This document shows positions 16,462 through 25,053 of a stretch of 64,000 bases of DNA, piece by piece. The DNA comes from Bacteroidales bacterium UBA3824 (GTDB lineage: Bacteria; Bacteroidota; Bacteroidia; Bacteroidales; UBA3824), in contig DGIK01000029.1 in assembly GCA_002393195.1 (NCBI GenBank), forward strand, positions 1-64,000. Direction: 5' to 3'. Position numbers and translations under genes: made by a program. Under the pieces are notes generated by a model, which worked only from the letters and a program-made list of their open reading frames with translations, made no database searches and had not been told where the DNA came from. The first letter of the stretch is position 1; each line of letters opens with the position of its first letter.

Positions 16462-18888
16462 ATGGCAGCAAACATAAAAAAACGGCTCAAGGCATTGCTC
16501 GGACGTTCATACGACTTCTACATAGTCTATGCGGTGGTCGGGTTTGTCGTTGTGATGCTCATTGCCCTATCAATAGGTCTTGTGGGGCGGTCGAGCAAGA
16601 TAGCCGGATTTAAGGAAAAGATGCAGGAAAGCAACTCCAACGTTTCCGACGCGCTCAAAGAATCCATTATGACGCAGATTGGCACGTTGAAGCAGTTGTC
16701 GCAGTGGTTTGTGCAGATTGGCAACCCGGAGCTTGAGTTTGGCATCGACCGCAGTCAGGCGGCTGTGTTGCTTCAGGAGACTATTTCCTCGGAGCCAGAT
16801 ATGAAGTCGCTCTATATGGTATGGGAGCCCAATATTTATGACGGCAAGGACGCAGAGTACGCCCACACCGAGTTTCACGACAGCACGGGCAGATTTATCC
16901 CAAAATTCACCAAACGTGCCGACGGCGTGGTGGAGCGCGACATCATACGCAATTACAACGACAATCTTGATGTCAATTCGTATTATTATTTTAAATCTAA
17001 GAAAAACGTCTTCATCCAGGAGCCGCGCATACTCCGCGAGAGTGCAAAAAATCTGCTTATAATGCCTGTGGTGTTCCCCTTGCATTTTGGCACCAAGCTC
17101 CTCGGCGTCATAGGAGCCGATTTTGTAATCAACAATCTCAATCAGCGTCTCGGACAAGTGGGCAAGCCTGACGGATGCCAGCTCGTAGTATTCTCGGCGA
17201 GCGGCAGGGTGGCAGTGTCGCCCGACAAGCATCTGCTCATCGGCCGTGGACTCGAAGCGGTGCTCGAAAATACGCCTGATTTGTATTACATCAAATTTAG
17301 GCGTGGCGAGGAGATAGAGCAGATGGACGGCAGTTCGTACATTATGACTTGTATCTGCAATATCGAGGAGGTGAATGCACACTTCAATGTATGTATGATT
17401 TGCGACGAAGCCACCCTCAATAAAGATGGCAATGCTTTCCTATGGAGGGCGTTGCTGCTTGGTTTGGTTTCGTATCTGCTGTTGATGCTGATGATAATGC
17501 TATTCAGATGGTATTACCGCTCGCAGGTGTCGGCACTCACCGAAAAGGGCAACGGAATGGCGGATGTTGACAAGGATTATCCTGCTACAAGCCGTTTGTA
17601 TGTGCCTGAGCTGCTTAAACTCGACGGCATCTTGCAAAAATATCACAAGACTTTTGTGAAAATTCGCGACCTCAACCGCGAAATCGAGTCTTACCGCTAC
17701 GACGATGTGCTCGATACGTTGCCGCAGACCAACAAATTCCAACAGTCGTACAATAATATGCTCGACACCCTCCGCAAGATTGCGCAATCGGAAAACGAAC
17801 GCAAGACCAAGGAGGAGACCGCCAACTGGATTTCGCAGGGTATCGCCGCCATCAACGAGGCTATGCGCATCGGCTCCAACAAGGTGGACGTACTCGCCGA
17901 AAACATCCTGATGACCCTTGTAAGATACACCAAGGCGGTGCTTGGCGGACTTTATGTATATTCTAAGGAGGACGACGGCGAATATTTGACCCTTACTGCG
18001 GCTGTCTCGATGAACCAAAAGAAAGCAGTCCGCATCAAAATACAGAAAGGCGTTGGGCTTGTTGGCACTTGCGCCGTAGAAAAAATGCCCATCTTCCTCA
18101 ACAAACTTCCCGATGATTACATCAATGTATTTTCGGGTCTTGGCAAGTCTAAGCCAAGGACACTTGCCATACTGCCTATGCTCTACGACAACGAGTTGAT
18201 TGCAATCATTGAGATTGCCTTCATCAACGAGCTTAAGCCGCACGAGATAGAATTGCTCAAGGTAATATCGCCAACAATTGCCAGCTCGCTTGTTACCGTG
18301 AGAATCAATGAGCAGACGGAGCAGCTGATGAAACAATTCCGCTCTCAGGCGGACACCCTCGCCCAAAACGAGAAGCAGATGACAGAAAACATCGAGAAGC
18401 TCAAGGAGGAGCAAAACCGCTCTTTGCAACGCGAACTCGAGATGAAAGGTCTTATCGGCGCCGTCAACAATACGATGCTCACCCTCGAATTTTCACCCAC
18501 GGGCGTGTTGCTCGATGCCAACGAGAAGTTCGTCAAGACAATGCACTTCGACCGTGCAGAGTTGCAGGGTGTCAATATTATGGACATACACCCCCAGGCG
18601 CGCAAGGAGCTCGAGGCTATGCTTGCCACAGTGACGGCTGGCAAGTATTACGAAAAGGAGACTATGCGCACCACCAAAAACGGCGAAACCAAGTGGCTCT
18701 GGGCTACCTACACGCCGTATTTCGACAACAACGGCGAAATCGTGAAAATCCTGTATTTCGCAATGGACGTTACCGAGTACAAGAAGGCTCAGGCACAGTT
18801 GCAGGATAATATCAAGGATTGCGAGAAACGCCTGCACAAGATGCGTGTGGAGATGGCAACTCTCCGCAATGAGAAAAAGAACGATTAA
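16462..18888 (+). CDS. Cache-GAF-PAS sensor protein without output domain (second of pair)
   Basis: An 808-residue paralogue of the preceding protein with the same plan. Transmembrane helix 1 (about 17-40) is followed by a Cache-like sensor (about 45-315, containing SLYMVWEPNIYDGKD and GVIGADFVINNL) and transmembrane helix 2 (about 323-350). Then come a linker, a GAF domain (about 460-615, with GVGLVGTCAVEKMPIFLNKLP), a coiled coil, one PAS domain (about 667-775, ending in FAMDVTEYKKA) and a short C-terminal coiled coil. It lacks the second PAS-like segment and also has no output domain. Spacing to the previous gene is 20 bases and to the next 34, so co-transcription is likely. Confidence 0.85.
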   Translation: MAANIKKRLKALLGRSYDFYIVYAVVGFVVVMLIALSIGLVGRSSKIAGFKEKMQESNSNVSDALKESIMTQIGTLKQLSQWFVQIGNPELEFGIDRSQAAVLLQETISSEPDMKSLYMVWEPNIYDGKDAEYAHTEFHDSTGRFIPKFTKRADGVVERDIIRNYNDNLDVNSYYYFKSKKNVFIQEPRILRESAKNLLIMPVVFPLHFGTKLLGVIGADFVINNLNQRLGQVGKPDGCQLVVFSASGRVAVSPDKHLLIGRGLEAVLENTPDLYYIKFRRGEEIEQMDGSSYIMTCICNIEEVNAHFNVCMICDEATLNKDGNAFLWRALLLGLVSYLLLMLMIMLFRWYYRSQVSALTEKGNGMADVDKDYPATSRLYVPELLKLDGILQKYHKTFVKIRDLNREIESYRYDDVLDTLPQTNKFQQSYNNMLDTLRKIAQSENERKTKEETANWISQGIAAINEAMRIGSNKVDVLAENILMTLVRYTKAVLGGLYVYSKEDDGEYLTLTAAVSMNQKKAVRIKIQKGVGLVGTCAVEKMPIFLNKLPDDYINVFSGLGKSKPRTLAILPMLYDNELIAIIEIAFINELKPHEIELLKVISPTIASSLVTVRINEQTEQLMKQFRSQADTLAQNEKQMTENIEKLKEEQNRSLQRELEMKGLIGAVNNTMLTLEFSPTGVLLDANEKFVKTMHFDRAELQGVNIMDIHPQARKELEAMLATVTAGKYYEKETMRTTKNGETKWLWATYTPYFDNNGEIVKILYFAMDVTEYKKAQAQLQDNIKDCEKRLHKMRVEMATLRNEKKND

Positions 18889-18922
18889 AACACATCAACA
18901 ACCATAAAAAAGAAATTATATC

Positions 18923-19909
18923 ATGTATTGTAGAAACTGTGGAAACATTGTGGCGGACGACGCCTTGACCTGCTCTTCGTGTGGTTTCAATCCCGCCGAT
19001 GGCAGCAACTACTGCCCAAAATGCGGGCATTTTTGCATCCCCGGCGACGTGGAGTGCGTGCAGTGCAAAGCATCGCTTGTAGCCCCTGCTAAACTTACAA
19101 TGAAGGTGTCGGGTGTTCAGCCTCAGTCTCAACCACAACGACCGCAGCAGCCGCAGCAATCACAGGTACAAGCCCCTACTGTGGCATCGCCCATTGTAAC
19201 ATCGCAACCACAATCGCAGCCGCAGGCACAACCTCAACCACAGGCACAGCCGCAAGTACAATCGCAGCCTCAATCGCAGCCTCAACCTCAACCGCAATCG
19301 CAGCAGAGACATGTTGAGACCAAAGTAGGCCCGAAGTTTTTGTCAAACGACCAACGCTATTGCCGCAATTGTGGACTTGTGATTCCGGCGCAGGCTCAGA
19401 AGTGTCCTTTCTGTGACGCAGCAGGTGGCGGCAATTATTGCCACAAGTGCGGCTCTGGAACAACGTCGAGCGACACTGTTTGCTCGGTATGCTCGTCGCC
19501 GCTCACGATAAGACCCAATATTGGTTACATTCCGTCGCAGCCGCCTGCCGCACAGCAAAACTACGGACAGCAAAACAGTCAGCAATACAATTCGGCGCAG
19601 CAAAACCGTCAGCAGTACAATTCGCCACAGCAAAACCGTCAGCAGTACGGCAACAATTACGGTCAATATCCATACAACAACGGCAAAATGTACGGCAACA
19701 ACGAGGCCCACGATTGGCTAACAACGTTGCTGTTGTGTATTTTCATCGGAACATTGGGTGTCCATAGGTTTTATACCAAAAACTATGTGGCGGGTGTAAT
19801 TCAGTTGCTCACAGGTGGTATGTGTGGCATTTGGTGGCTTATTGATGTTATAATGATAGTTACCGATTCATACACCGACGGCAATGGCAACAAGCTCAAA
19901 CACAATTAA
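18923..19909 (+). CDS. double zinc-ribbon protein with Q-rich linkers and TM2 domain
   Basis: A 328-residue protein made of five parts: a double zinc ribbon (about 1-52, CRNCG, CSSCG, CPKCG and CVQCK pairs), a P/Q-rich linker (about 68-130, PQ/SQ repeats), a second double zinc ribbon (about 145-195, CRNCG, CPFCD, CHKCG and CSVCS pairs), a Q/N/Y-rich linker (about 208-250, repeated QQNRQQYNS units), and a C-terminal TM2 domain (about 258-325). The TM2 domain has two transmembrane helices and the GTLGVHRFY turn. The zinc ribbons are probably cytoplasmic binding modules tethered to the membrane. The position after two output-less sensors suggests, but does not prove, a functional link. Confidence 0.85.
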   Translation: MYCRNCGNIVADDALTCSSCGFNPADGSNYCPKCGHFCIPGDVECVQCKASLVAPAKLTMKVSGVQPQSQPQRPQQPQQSQVQAPTVASPIVTSQPQSQPQAQPQPQAQPQVQSQPQSQPQPQPQSQQRHVETKVGPKFLSNDQRYCRNCGLVIPAQAQKCPFCDAAGGGNYCHKCGSGTTSSDTVCSVCSSPLTIRPNIGYIPSQPPAAQQNYGQQNSQQYNSAQQNRQQYNSPQQNRQQYGNNYGQYPYNNGKMYGNNEAHDWLTTLLLCIFIGTLGVHRFYTKNYVAGVIQLLTGGMCGIWWLIDVIMIVTDSYTDGNGNKLKHN

Positions 19910-19927
19910 CATTTTGTAAAACCAACT

Positions 19928-21001
19928 ATGACAATAACTATAAAGATAGGTTCTAATGTACTGACCAAATCTGACGGTATGCTCCACGTGGAGCGTATGG
20001 GCAACCTTGTAAAAGAGATTGCCGACCTCCACGCGCAAGGCCACAAGGTGATACTTGTAACATCCGGCGCGGTGGCGGCAGGTCGCAGTATGGCGAAGAA
20101 TTATCAGGCTCTCGACCCTGTATCGCAACGTCAATTGCTATCGAGCATTGGTCAAGTGAAACTTATCGACACTTACAAGAAACTTTTTGACAATTTTGGT
20201 ATCAGCATCGGGCAGATACTCGTTACCAAGCAAGATTTCCGCACCCGTGAGCATTACCTCAATATGCGCAACTGCATCTCGACGCTCTGGGACAGCGGAG
20301 TGATTCCCGTAGTAAACGAAAACGACACTGTGTCGGTTACGGCGTTGATGTTTACCGACAACGACGAACTTTCGGGACTCCTTGCCTCGATGATGGACTG
20401 CCAAAAACTCTTTATCCTCAGCAACATCGACGGCATCTACAACGGCGATCCCAAGTCTCCCGATTCGTATGTGATAAGCGAGATAACGCCCCGTACCAAC
20501 GTCGCGCAGTTCATACAGACCACCAAGTCAAATTTTGGACGCGGTGGAATGTTGACCAAGTGCCGCATCGCCCGCAAGACCGCCGATTCTGGCATCGATG
20601 TATATATCGCCAACGGCACACGACCGCAGGTGATTACAAGGCTCGCAAATGGCGACAAGGATTTTGTATGCACGCATTTTACGGCTGGCGACCGCAGCCC
20701 TGCCATCAAAAAGTGGATAGCATATTCCGACGGATTCACCAAGGCGACAGTATTTGTAAACCAAGGAGCAGCCGACGCATTGCGCGACCACAATAAGGCA
20801 GCAAGTCTCTTGTATCCGGGCATCGTGAAAATCGAAGGCGAGTTTAAGAAAGACGACCTCCTCCTCATCAAAGACGAGGACGGCGTTACAATAGGAGTAG
20901 GTCGCGTCTCCATCGACAAAGACCGCCTCTTGAAACTCGATTCCAGCAAACACACCAAGCCCGTAATCCATTACGACTATCTATACATATATCCCAATTA
21001 G
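19928..21001 (+). CDS. proB: glutamate 5-kinase
   Basis: ProB phosphorylates glutamate to gamma-glutamyl phosphate, the first step of proline synthesis. The 357-residue protein has an amino acid kinase domain (about 1-250) with IKIGSNVLT at the start, VTSGAVAAG near residue 42, the NENDTVS motif near 133 and a late KSNFGRGGMLTK segment, and then a C-terminal PUA domain (about 270-357). Feedback control by proline is usual in the family. It lies 18 bases past the zinc-ribbon/TM2 gene and 10 bases before proA, so proBA may share the transcript of the sensor genes. proC is not in the window. Confidence 0.95.
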   Translation: MTITIKIGSNVLTKSDGMLHVERMGNLVKEIADLHAQGHKVILVTSGAVAAGRSMAKNYQALDPVSQRQLLSSIGQVKLIDTYKKLFDNFGISIGQILVTKQDFRTREHYLNMRNCISTLWDSGVIPVVNENDTVSVTALMFTDNDELSGLLASMMDCQKLFILSNIDGIYNGDPKSPDSYVISEITPRTNVAQFIQTTKSNFGRGGMLTKCRIARKTADSGIDVYIANGTRPQVITRLANGDKDFVCTHFTAGDRSPAIKKWIAYSDGFTKATVFVNQGAADALRDHNKAASLLYPGIVKIEGEFKKDDLLLIKDEDGVTIGVGRVSIDKDRLLKLDSSKHTKPVIHYDYLYIYPN

Positions 21002-21011
21002 AAAGAAAACA

Positions 21012-22262
21012 ATGACACAAACACAACAGCAACTCGCCGCCGCCAAGGAAGCGGCACGCAAAACCGGAACAATCACGGACTCCCAGTCCGCCAAAATACT
21101 CAACGAAATAGCCGACGCCCTTGTCGCCAACAAGGATGCCATCATCGCCGCAAATGCGCAAGACCTCTCGCGTATGGATTCCGCAAATCCAATGTACGAC
21201 CGTCTTTCCATCGACGGAAAGCGCATCAACGGTATGGCGTCCGACACTCGCAATGTAGCCACGCTCCCCGTGCCTTACGGTGAGGTAATCGAGCAGCGCA
21301 CGATGCCCAACGGTCTCGACCTCCGCAAAGTCCGCGTGCCTCTTGGTGTAGTTGGCGTTATCTACGAGGCGCGTCCAAATGTTACGGTTGATGTGGTTTC
21401 GCTCTGCCTCCGCTCTGGCAACGCCGTGGTATTGAAGGGCGGCAGCGATGCCAAGGATTCCAATGCCGTACTCGTTGATATTATTCACAATGTGCTCAAA
21501 AGCAACGGCATCGACCCAGACATCATCCAACTCCTTCCTCCTGAGCGCGAAGCCGCCACAGAGCTTATGAATGCAGTTGGTTACATTGACGTCCTGATTC
21601 CACGAGGCTCCAAGGGGCTCATCAACGCCGTCCGCGACAATGCCAAAGTGCCTGTCATTGAGACTGGTGCGGGCGTTGTCCATACATATTTCGACAAGTC
21701 CGCCAATCTCGATATGGGTCGCGCCGTCATCACCAACGCCAAGACCCGCCGCGTGAGCGTCTGCAACGCCCTCGACTGCTTGATAATCCACAGCGACCGC
21801 CTTGCCGACCTGCCTGCGCTTTGCACAGACCTCGCCGCCAAGAACGTAGAAATTCTCGCCGACACTCGTTCTTTCGCCGCCCTCGACGGTCATTACGCCG
21901 CATCACTCAAACATGCCGAAGAATCCGATTTTGGACGCGAATTTCAGGCGTTGAGGATGGCTATCAAGACTGTTGACGGCATTGATGAGGCTCTCGACCA
22001 CATTTATAAATACAGCAGCAAACATTCCGAGGCTATCATCACCGACGACGCCAATGCCGCCGAACGATTCCTCAATGCCGTGGATGCTGCTTGCTGCTAT
22101 CACAATACAAGTACCGCCTTCACCGACGGCGCACAATTTGGACTTGGCGCAGAAATTGGCATTAGCACCCAAAAACTCCACGCCCGCGGCCCAATGGGCT
22201 TGAAGGAATTGACCACGTATAAGTGGAAGATTTTTGGAAATGGACAGACGAGGAGCGCGTAA
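21012..22262 (+). CDS. proA: glutamate-5-semialdehyde dehydrogenase (gamma-glutamyl phosphate reductase)
   Basis: ProA reduces gamma-glutamyl phosphate to glutamate-5-semialdehyde with NADPH, the second proline step. The 416-residue aldehyde-dehydrogenase-fold protein shows VPLGVVGVIYEARPNVT near residue 110, LKGGSDAKDSN near 140, the catalytic cysteine in RRVSVCNALDCL near 250, and the C-terminal ISTQKLHARGPMGLKELTTYKW. It starts 10 bases after proB. A strong intrinsic terminator follows at 22288-22335, closing the run of same-strand genes that began with the sensors. Confidence 0.96.
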   Translation: MTQTQQQLAAAKEAARKTGTITDSQSAKILNEIADALVANKDAIIAANAQDLSRMDSANPMYDRLSIDGKRINGMASDTRNVATLPVPYGEVIEQRTMPNGLDLRKVRVPLGVVGVIYEARPNVTVDVVSLCLRSGNAVVLKGGSDAKDSNAVLVDIIHNVLKSNGIDPDIIQLLPPEREAATELMNAVGYIDVLIPRGSKGLINAVRDNAKVPVIETGAGVVHTYFDKSANLDMGRAVITNAKTRRVSVCNALDCLIIHSDRLADLPALCTDLAAKNVEILADTRSFAALDGHYAASLKHAEESDFGREFQALRMAIKTVDGIDEALDHIYKYSSKHSEAIITDDANAAERFLNAVDAACCYHNTSTAFTDGAQFGLGAEIGISTQKLHARGPMGLKELTTYKWKIFGNGQTRSA

Positions 22263-22287
22263 GCAGTTTGTTACTGCAAACATAACG

Positions 22288-22340
22288 AAAACGGCATTAG
22301 CTTCAGTTGATTTGGAGAGAAGCTAATGCCGTTTTGTTTG
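22288..22340 (+). terminator. intrinsic terminator after proA
   Basis: A perfect 17-bp stem (22288-22304 with 22319-22335; inner part CGGCATTAGCTTC/GAAGCTAATGCCG) encloses a 14-base loop and is followed by TTTTGTTTG. A-rich on the opposite side, so it may also serve the convergent HAD-type gene. Confidence 0.9.
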
Positions 22341-22363
22341 TGTTATCTTTGTGATAGTGTGCG

Positions 22364-23449
22364 CTATTTGGTATCAAATGTAAAATCCACTTTCTCTACG
22401 CCGTCGCCGTAGATGGTGCGGAAATCGTCCTTCATAGAGATTACATGGTAGCCTGCCTTGCGCCAATCTTCGCCGAGGGAGAGAGCCTTGTCGCGGTTGG
22501 CGTGGTCGCGCACGTCGTCGTCGGCGATGAGCATGAATGCCGCCGAACGGTATGTGTTGCTCAGGCAATAGTTGTGCATGGCGCAATCGCCGCCGCTGTT
22601 GCCAAACGACAGTACCGGCACTTTGCCAATTTCTTGGGTTATCTGGAGTACCTTGTTGGTTTTCAGGTTTTTGATGATGAGTTCGTCGGTACGGACGAGG
22701 TTTTCTTCTGATGCCATCGTGTAGTTGACACCTTCTGCGTCGCCTTGGTTGGTGGATGTGAGTTTTACGTCCATGCCGATTACGCGGTTTGGCTCGATGC
22801 CTATCTCGTCCACAAGCGCGCGGCAGATGAATCTGTCGGAGCCAGATACTACGTAGCATGTGAATCCGTTGTCCTTGAGGTAGTCGAATACTTGGAGCAT
22901 CGGCAGGTAAAAGCTCTGGCTGTATGTCATGCCCTTGAATCCGTTGGCGTTGTTTTTTGCGTAGGATTTCACGTAAGAGTCAAATTCGGCGATGGTCATT
23001 CCTGCGTATGCTTTGGCGGCGGCCTGGGCGTGCTTCATATCGAAGTGCGCTGGCAGCGCGGTGCCTTGACGCACAAAATCCCTGATTTCTTGTGCAGCTT
23101 CCTTTACATCGGCTGGAGCCAGGTCCTTGTAGGCGGCGTCGTTGAGGGCGCGGTATTCAAGCAAGTTGTATTCGAAGTAGGTGGGGTAGAGTTCGCCTAC
23201 GAAAGTGCCGTCCATGTCAAACGTGGCTATGCGGTCTTCTTGCTTGATGAAATTTTTGGAGTTTTGGTTGGTAACGTCCTCCACGTATTCCTTCAGTGCC
23301 GAGAGCGCGTCGCAGTTGTTCCACAGCGTGAAGTATTCTTTGCGGTCGATGGTTGTGTGGTCGTCGTTGCTGTCATTGTCGTCGGAGCAGCCACAAAACA
23401 TGCTGACTAATACGATGATAAGTGGAAAAAGTATGTTTTTCTGTTTCAT
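22364..23449 (-). CDS. HAD-superfamily phosphatase-like lipoprotein
   Basis: A 361-residue lipoprotein: the signal segment ends in the lipobox-like MFCGC (cysteine about 21) followed by an acidic DDND stretch. The mature part is a haloacid-dehalogenase-fold hydrolase with motif I FDMDGTF (about 78-84), a large cap region, motif II VVSGSDRF (about 188-195) and motif IV GNSGGDCAM (about 277). The nucleophile and acid aspartates are present, so it is probably an active phosphomonoesterase, exported to the periplasm or outer membrane. The DGT/SGS/GNSGGD set is closest to phosphoserine-phosphatase-like enzymes; substrate unknown. A promoter is seen at 23489-23518 on the minus strand. Confidence 0.83.
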   Translation of the reverse strand: MKQKNILFPLIIVLVSMFCGCSDDNDSNDDHTTIDRKEYFTLWNNCDALSALKEYVEDVTNQNSKNFIKQEDRIATFDMDGTFVGELYPTYFEYNLLEYRALNDAAYKDLAPADVKEAAQEIRDFVRQGTALPAHFDMKHAQAAAKAYAGMTIAEFDSYVKSYAKNNANGFKGMTYSQSFYLPMLQVFDYLKDNGFTCYVVSGSDRFICRALVDEIGIEPNRVIGMDVKLTSTNQGDAEGVNYTMASEENLVRTDELIIKNLKTNKVLQITQEIGKVPVLSFGNSGGDCAMHNYCLSNTYRSAAFMLIADDDVRDHANRDKALSLGEDWRKAGYHVISMKDDFRTIYGDGVEKVDFTFDTK

Positions 23450-23488
23450 TGTTTTTTATTATTTAATGAGTTGTGTGAAAAAGTTGTG

Positions 23489-23518
23489 CAAAATTATTCA
23501 TTATTCGTTTTGCCGCAA
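23489..23518 (-). promoter_or_regulatory. promoter of the HAD-type lipoprotein gene
   Basis: On the minus strand TTTG (23518-23515) is followed after 18 bases by TAATTTTG (23496-23489), 40 bases before the start codon at 23449. Confidence 0.6.
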
Positions 23519-23667
23519 AGTTTTTTTCAGAAGTTTAATCATTATTTCATACTCTGTTATCTTTATTATCATAATCTACGAAATATGCCCCAAAAAAACG
23601 AGATTCCGCAGATTGTAACATTTTCAATGTCGTATGATTTTCCTTTTTATGTTTTGAGATTTTTTAT

Positions 23668-23675
23668 TATTTTTG
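23668..23675 (+). promoter_or_regulatory. -7 element for pyrC
   Basis: TATTTTTG followed by CG lies 28 bases before the pyrC ATG. No TTTG stands at the correct distance upstream. The rest of the 254-base divergent spacer is AT-rich without further features that I can name. Confidence 0.4.
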
Positions 23676-23703
23676 CGTCATTAACAAAAGCGAACTTCAC
23701 AGA

Positions 23704-25050
23704 ATGAAACTCCTCATCCATAACGGCCGCATCGTCAGCGACGGGCGGGTATTCACAGGGTCTATCCTCGTGGAAGACGAGCGCATTGCAGGTGTCTATG
23801 ACACAAGGCATTCCAAAGACATCCCCGAATACGACGAAAAGTTTGATGCCACGGGAAAGATTGTTTTTCCGGGCTTCATTGATACGCATGTGCATTTCCG
23901 CGAGCCGGGGTTGACGCACAAGGCGGACATCCACTCCGAATCCCGGGCGGCTGCGGCGGGCGGCGTTACTACATATTTTGAGATGCCCAACACCAAGCCG
24001 CCGACAACTACCGAAGAACTTGTAAATCAAAAGTTTGCTATCGCCAAGGAACATTCGTTGGTGAATTATTCTTTTTTCGTAGGGGCTACCAACGACAATA
24101 TCGACGAGCTCCTGAGGATGGATTACTCCAAAATATGCGGCATCAAGCTGTTTATGGGCAGCAGCACCGGCAATATGCTTGTTGACAATGAGGAATCGTT
24201 GCGGCGGCTATTCCGCGAGGCTCCTGTCAATATCGCCGCGCACTGCGAGAGCGAGGCTATTGTGAAGGCGGAGACCGAGCGTTTCAAAAAATTGTTCCCC
24301 ACGGACGCGCATCCGCGCATACATCAGCACGTGCGTAATGCCAAGGCTTGTTATGAATCCACAGCCCTTGCCGTCGCCCTTGCCGAAGAATACGACACGC
24401 GGCTGCACGTTTGCCACATATCCACCAAGCGCGAACTCAAATTGTTTAGCGACAAACCGCTTGTCAACAAACTAATAACAGCCGAGGCTTGTATCCCGCA
24501 CCTTTGGTTTGATGCCGACGACTACGAGATCGCCGGCATACGTATCAAGTGCAATCCGTCCATCAAGACTCGCGCCGATAGAAATGCCATCCGTTATGCA
24601 TTGATGGACAATATTATAGACAGTGTTGCCACCGACCACGCGCCGCACACTTGGGACGAGAAAAACCGTCCATATTTTGATGCGCCGTCGGGTATGCCGT
24701 CGGTGCAGTTTGGCATTGTTGTAATGATGGATTTGTACCACCGCAGGATTCTGTCGCTGGAGACCATCGCTCAGAAAATGTGTCACGCACCGGCAACGAT
24801 TTTCAAGATTAAAGACCGTGGTTACCTCCGCGAAGGCTATTTCGCCGACATCGCCATCATCGACCCCGATGCACATTGGCAAATCCACGACGACACCGCG
24901 ATAAGCAAGTGCAAATGGACGCCGTTTGACAAATTGTGGTTTGATGCCCGCGTCGCCGCCACAATCGTAAATGGCAAGTTTGTCTATCGTGACGGCAAGA
25001 TCGTGGAAGGTCAGGACGCCGCGATGCAGGTGGCGTTCAATAGGGTTTGA
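23704..25050 (+). CDS. pyrC: dihydroorotase, class I
   Basis: Catalyses ring closure of carbamoyl aspartate to dihydroorotate in pyrimidine synthesis. The 448-residue amidohydrolase has the zinc-binding HVHFREPG near residue 62, the AAAAGGVTTYFEMPNT segment near 80, GIKLFMGSSTGNM near 146, LHVCHISTKRE near 235 and the metal/catalytic ATDHAPHTWDEK near 309, so the active-site residues are complete. Length and the FREPG form fit the class I (PyrC/allantoinase-like) group. The start is the ATG at 23704. It converges on the AAA/nuclease gene with only three bases between the stop codons. Confidence 0.93.
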   Translation: MKLLIHNGRIVSDGRVFTGSILVEDERIAGVYDTRHSKDIPEYDEKFDATGKIVFPGFIDTHVHFREPGLTHKADIHSESRAAAAGGVTTYFEMPNTKPPTTTEELVNQKFAIAKEHSLVNYSFFVGATNDNIDELLRMDYSKICGIKLFMGSSTGNMLVDNEESLRRLFREAPVNIAAHCESEAIVKAETERFKKLFPTDAHPRIHQHVRNAKACYESTALAVALAEEYDTRLHVCHISTKRELKLFSDKPLVNKLITAEACIPHLWFDADDYEIAGIRIKCNPSIKTRADRNAIRYALMDNIIDSVATDHAPHTWDEKNRPYFDAPSGMPSVQFGIVVMMDLYHRRILSLETIAQKMCHAPATIFKIKDRGYLREGYFADIAIIDPDAHWQIHDDTAISKCKWTPFDKLWFDARVAATIVNGKFVYRDGKIVEGQDAAMQVAFNRV

Positions 25051-25053
25051 TGG

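Noticed and set aside
19343..19711. Valine/leucine-rich open frame opposite the Q-rich linker
   Set aside because: It is the reverse reading of CAG/CAA-rich repeats and mimics a membrane protein by composition only.
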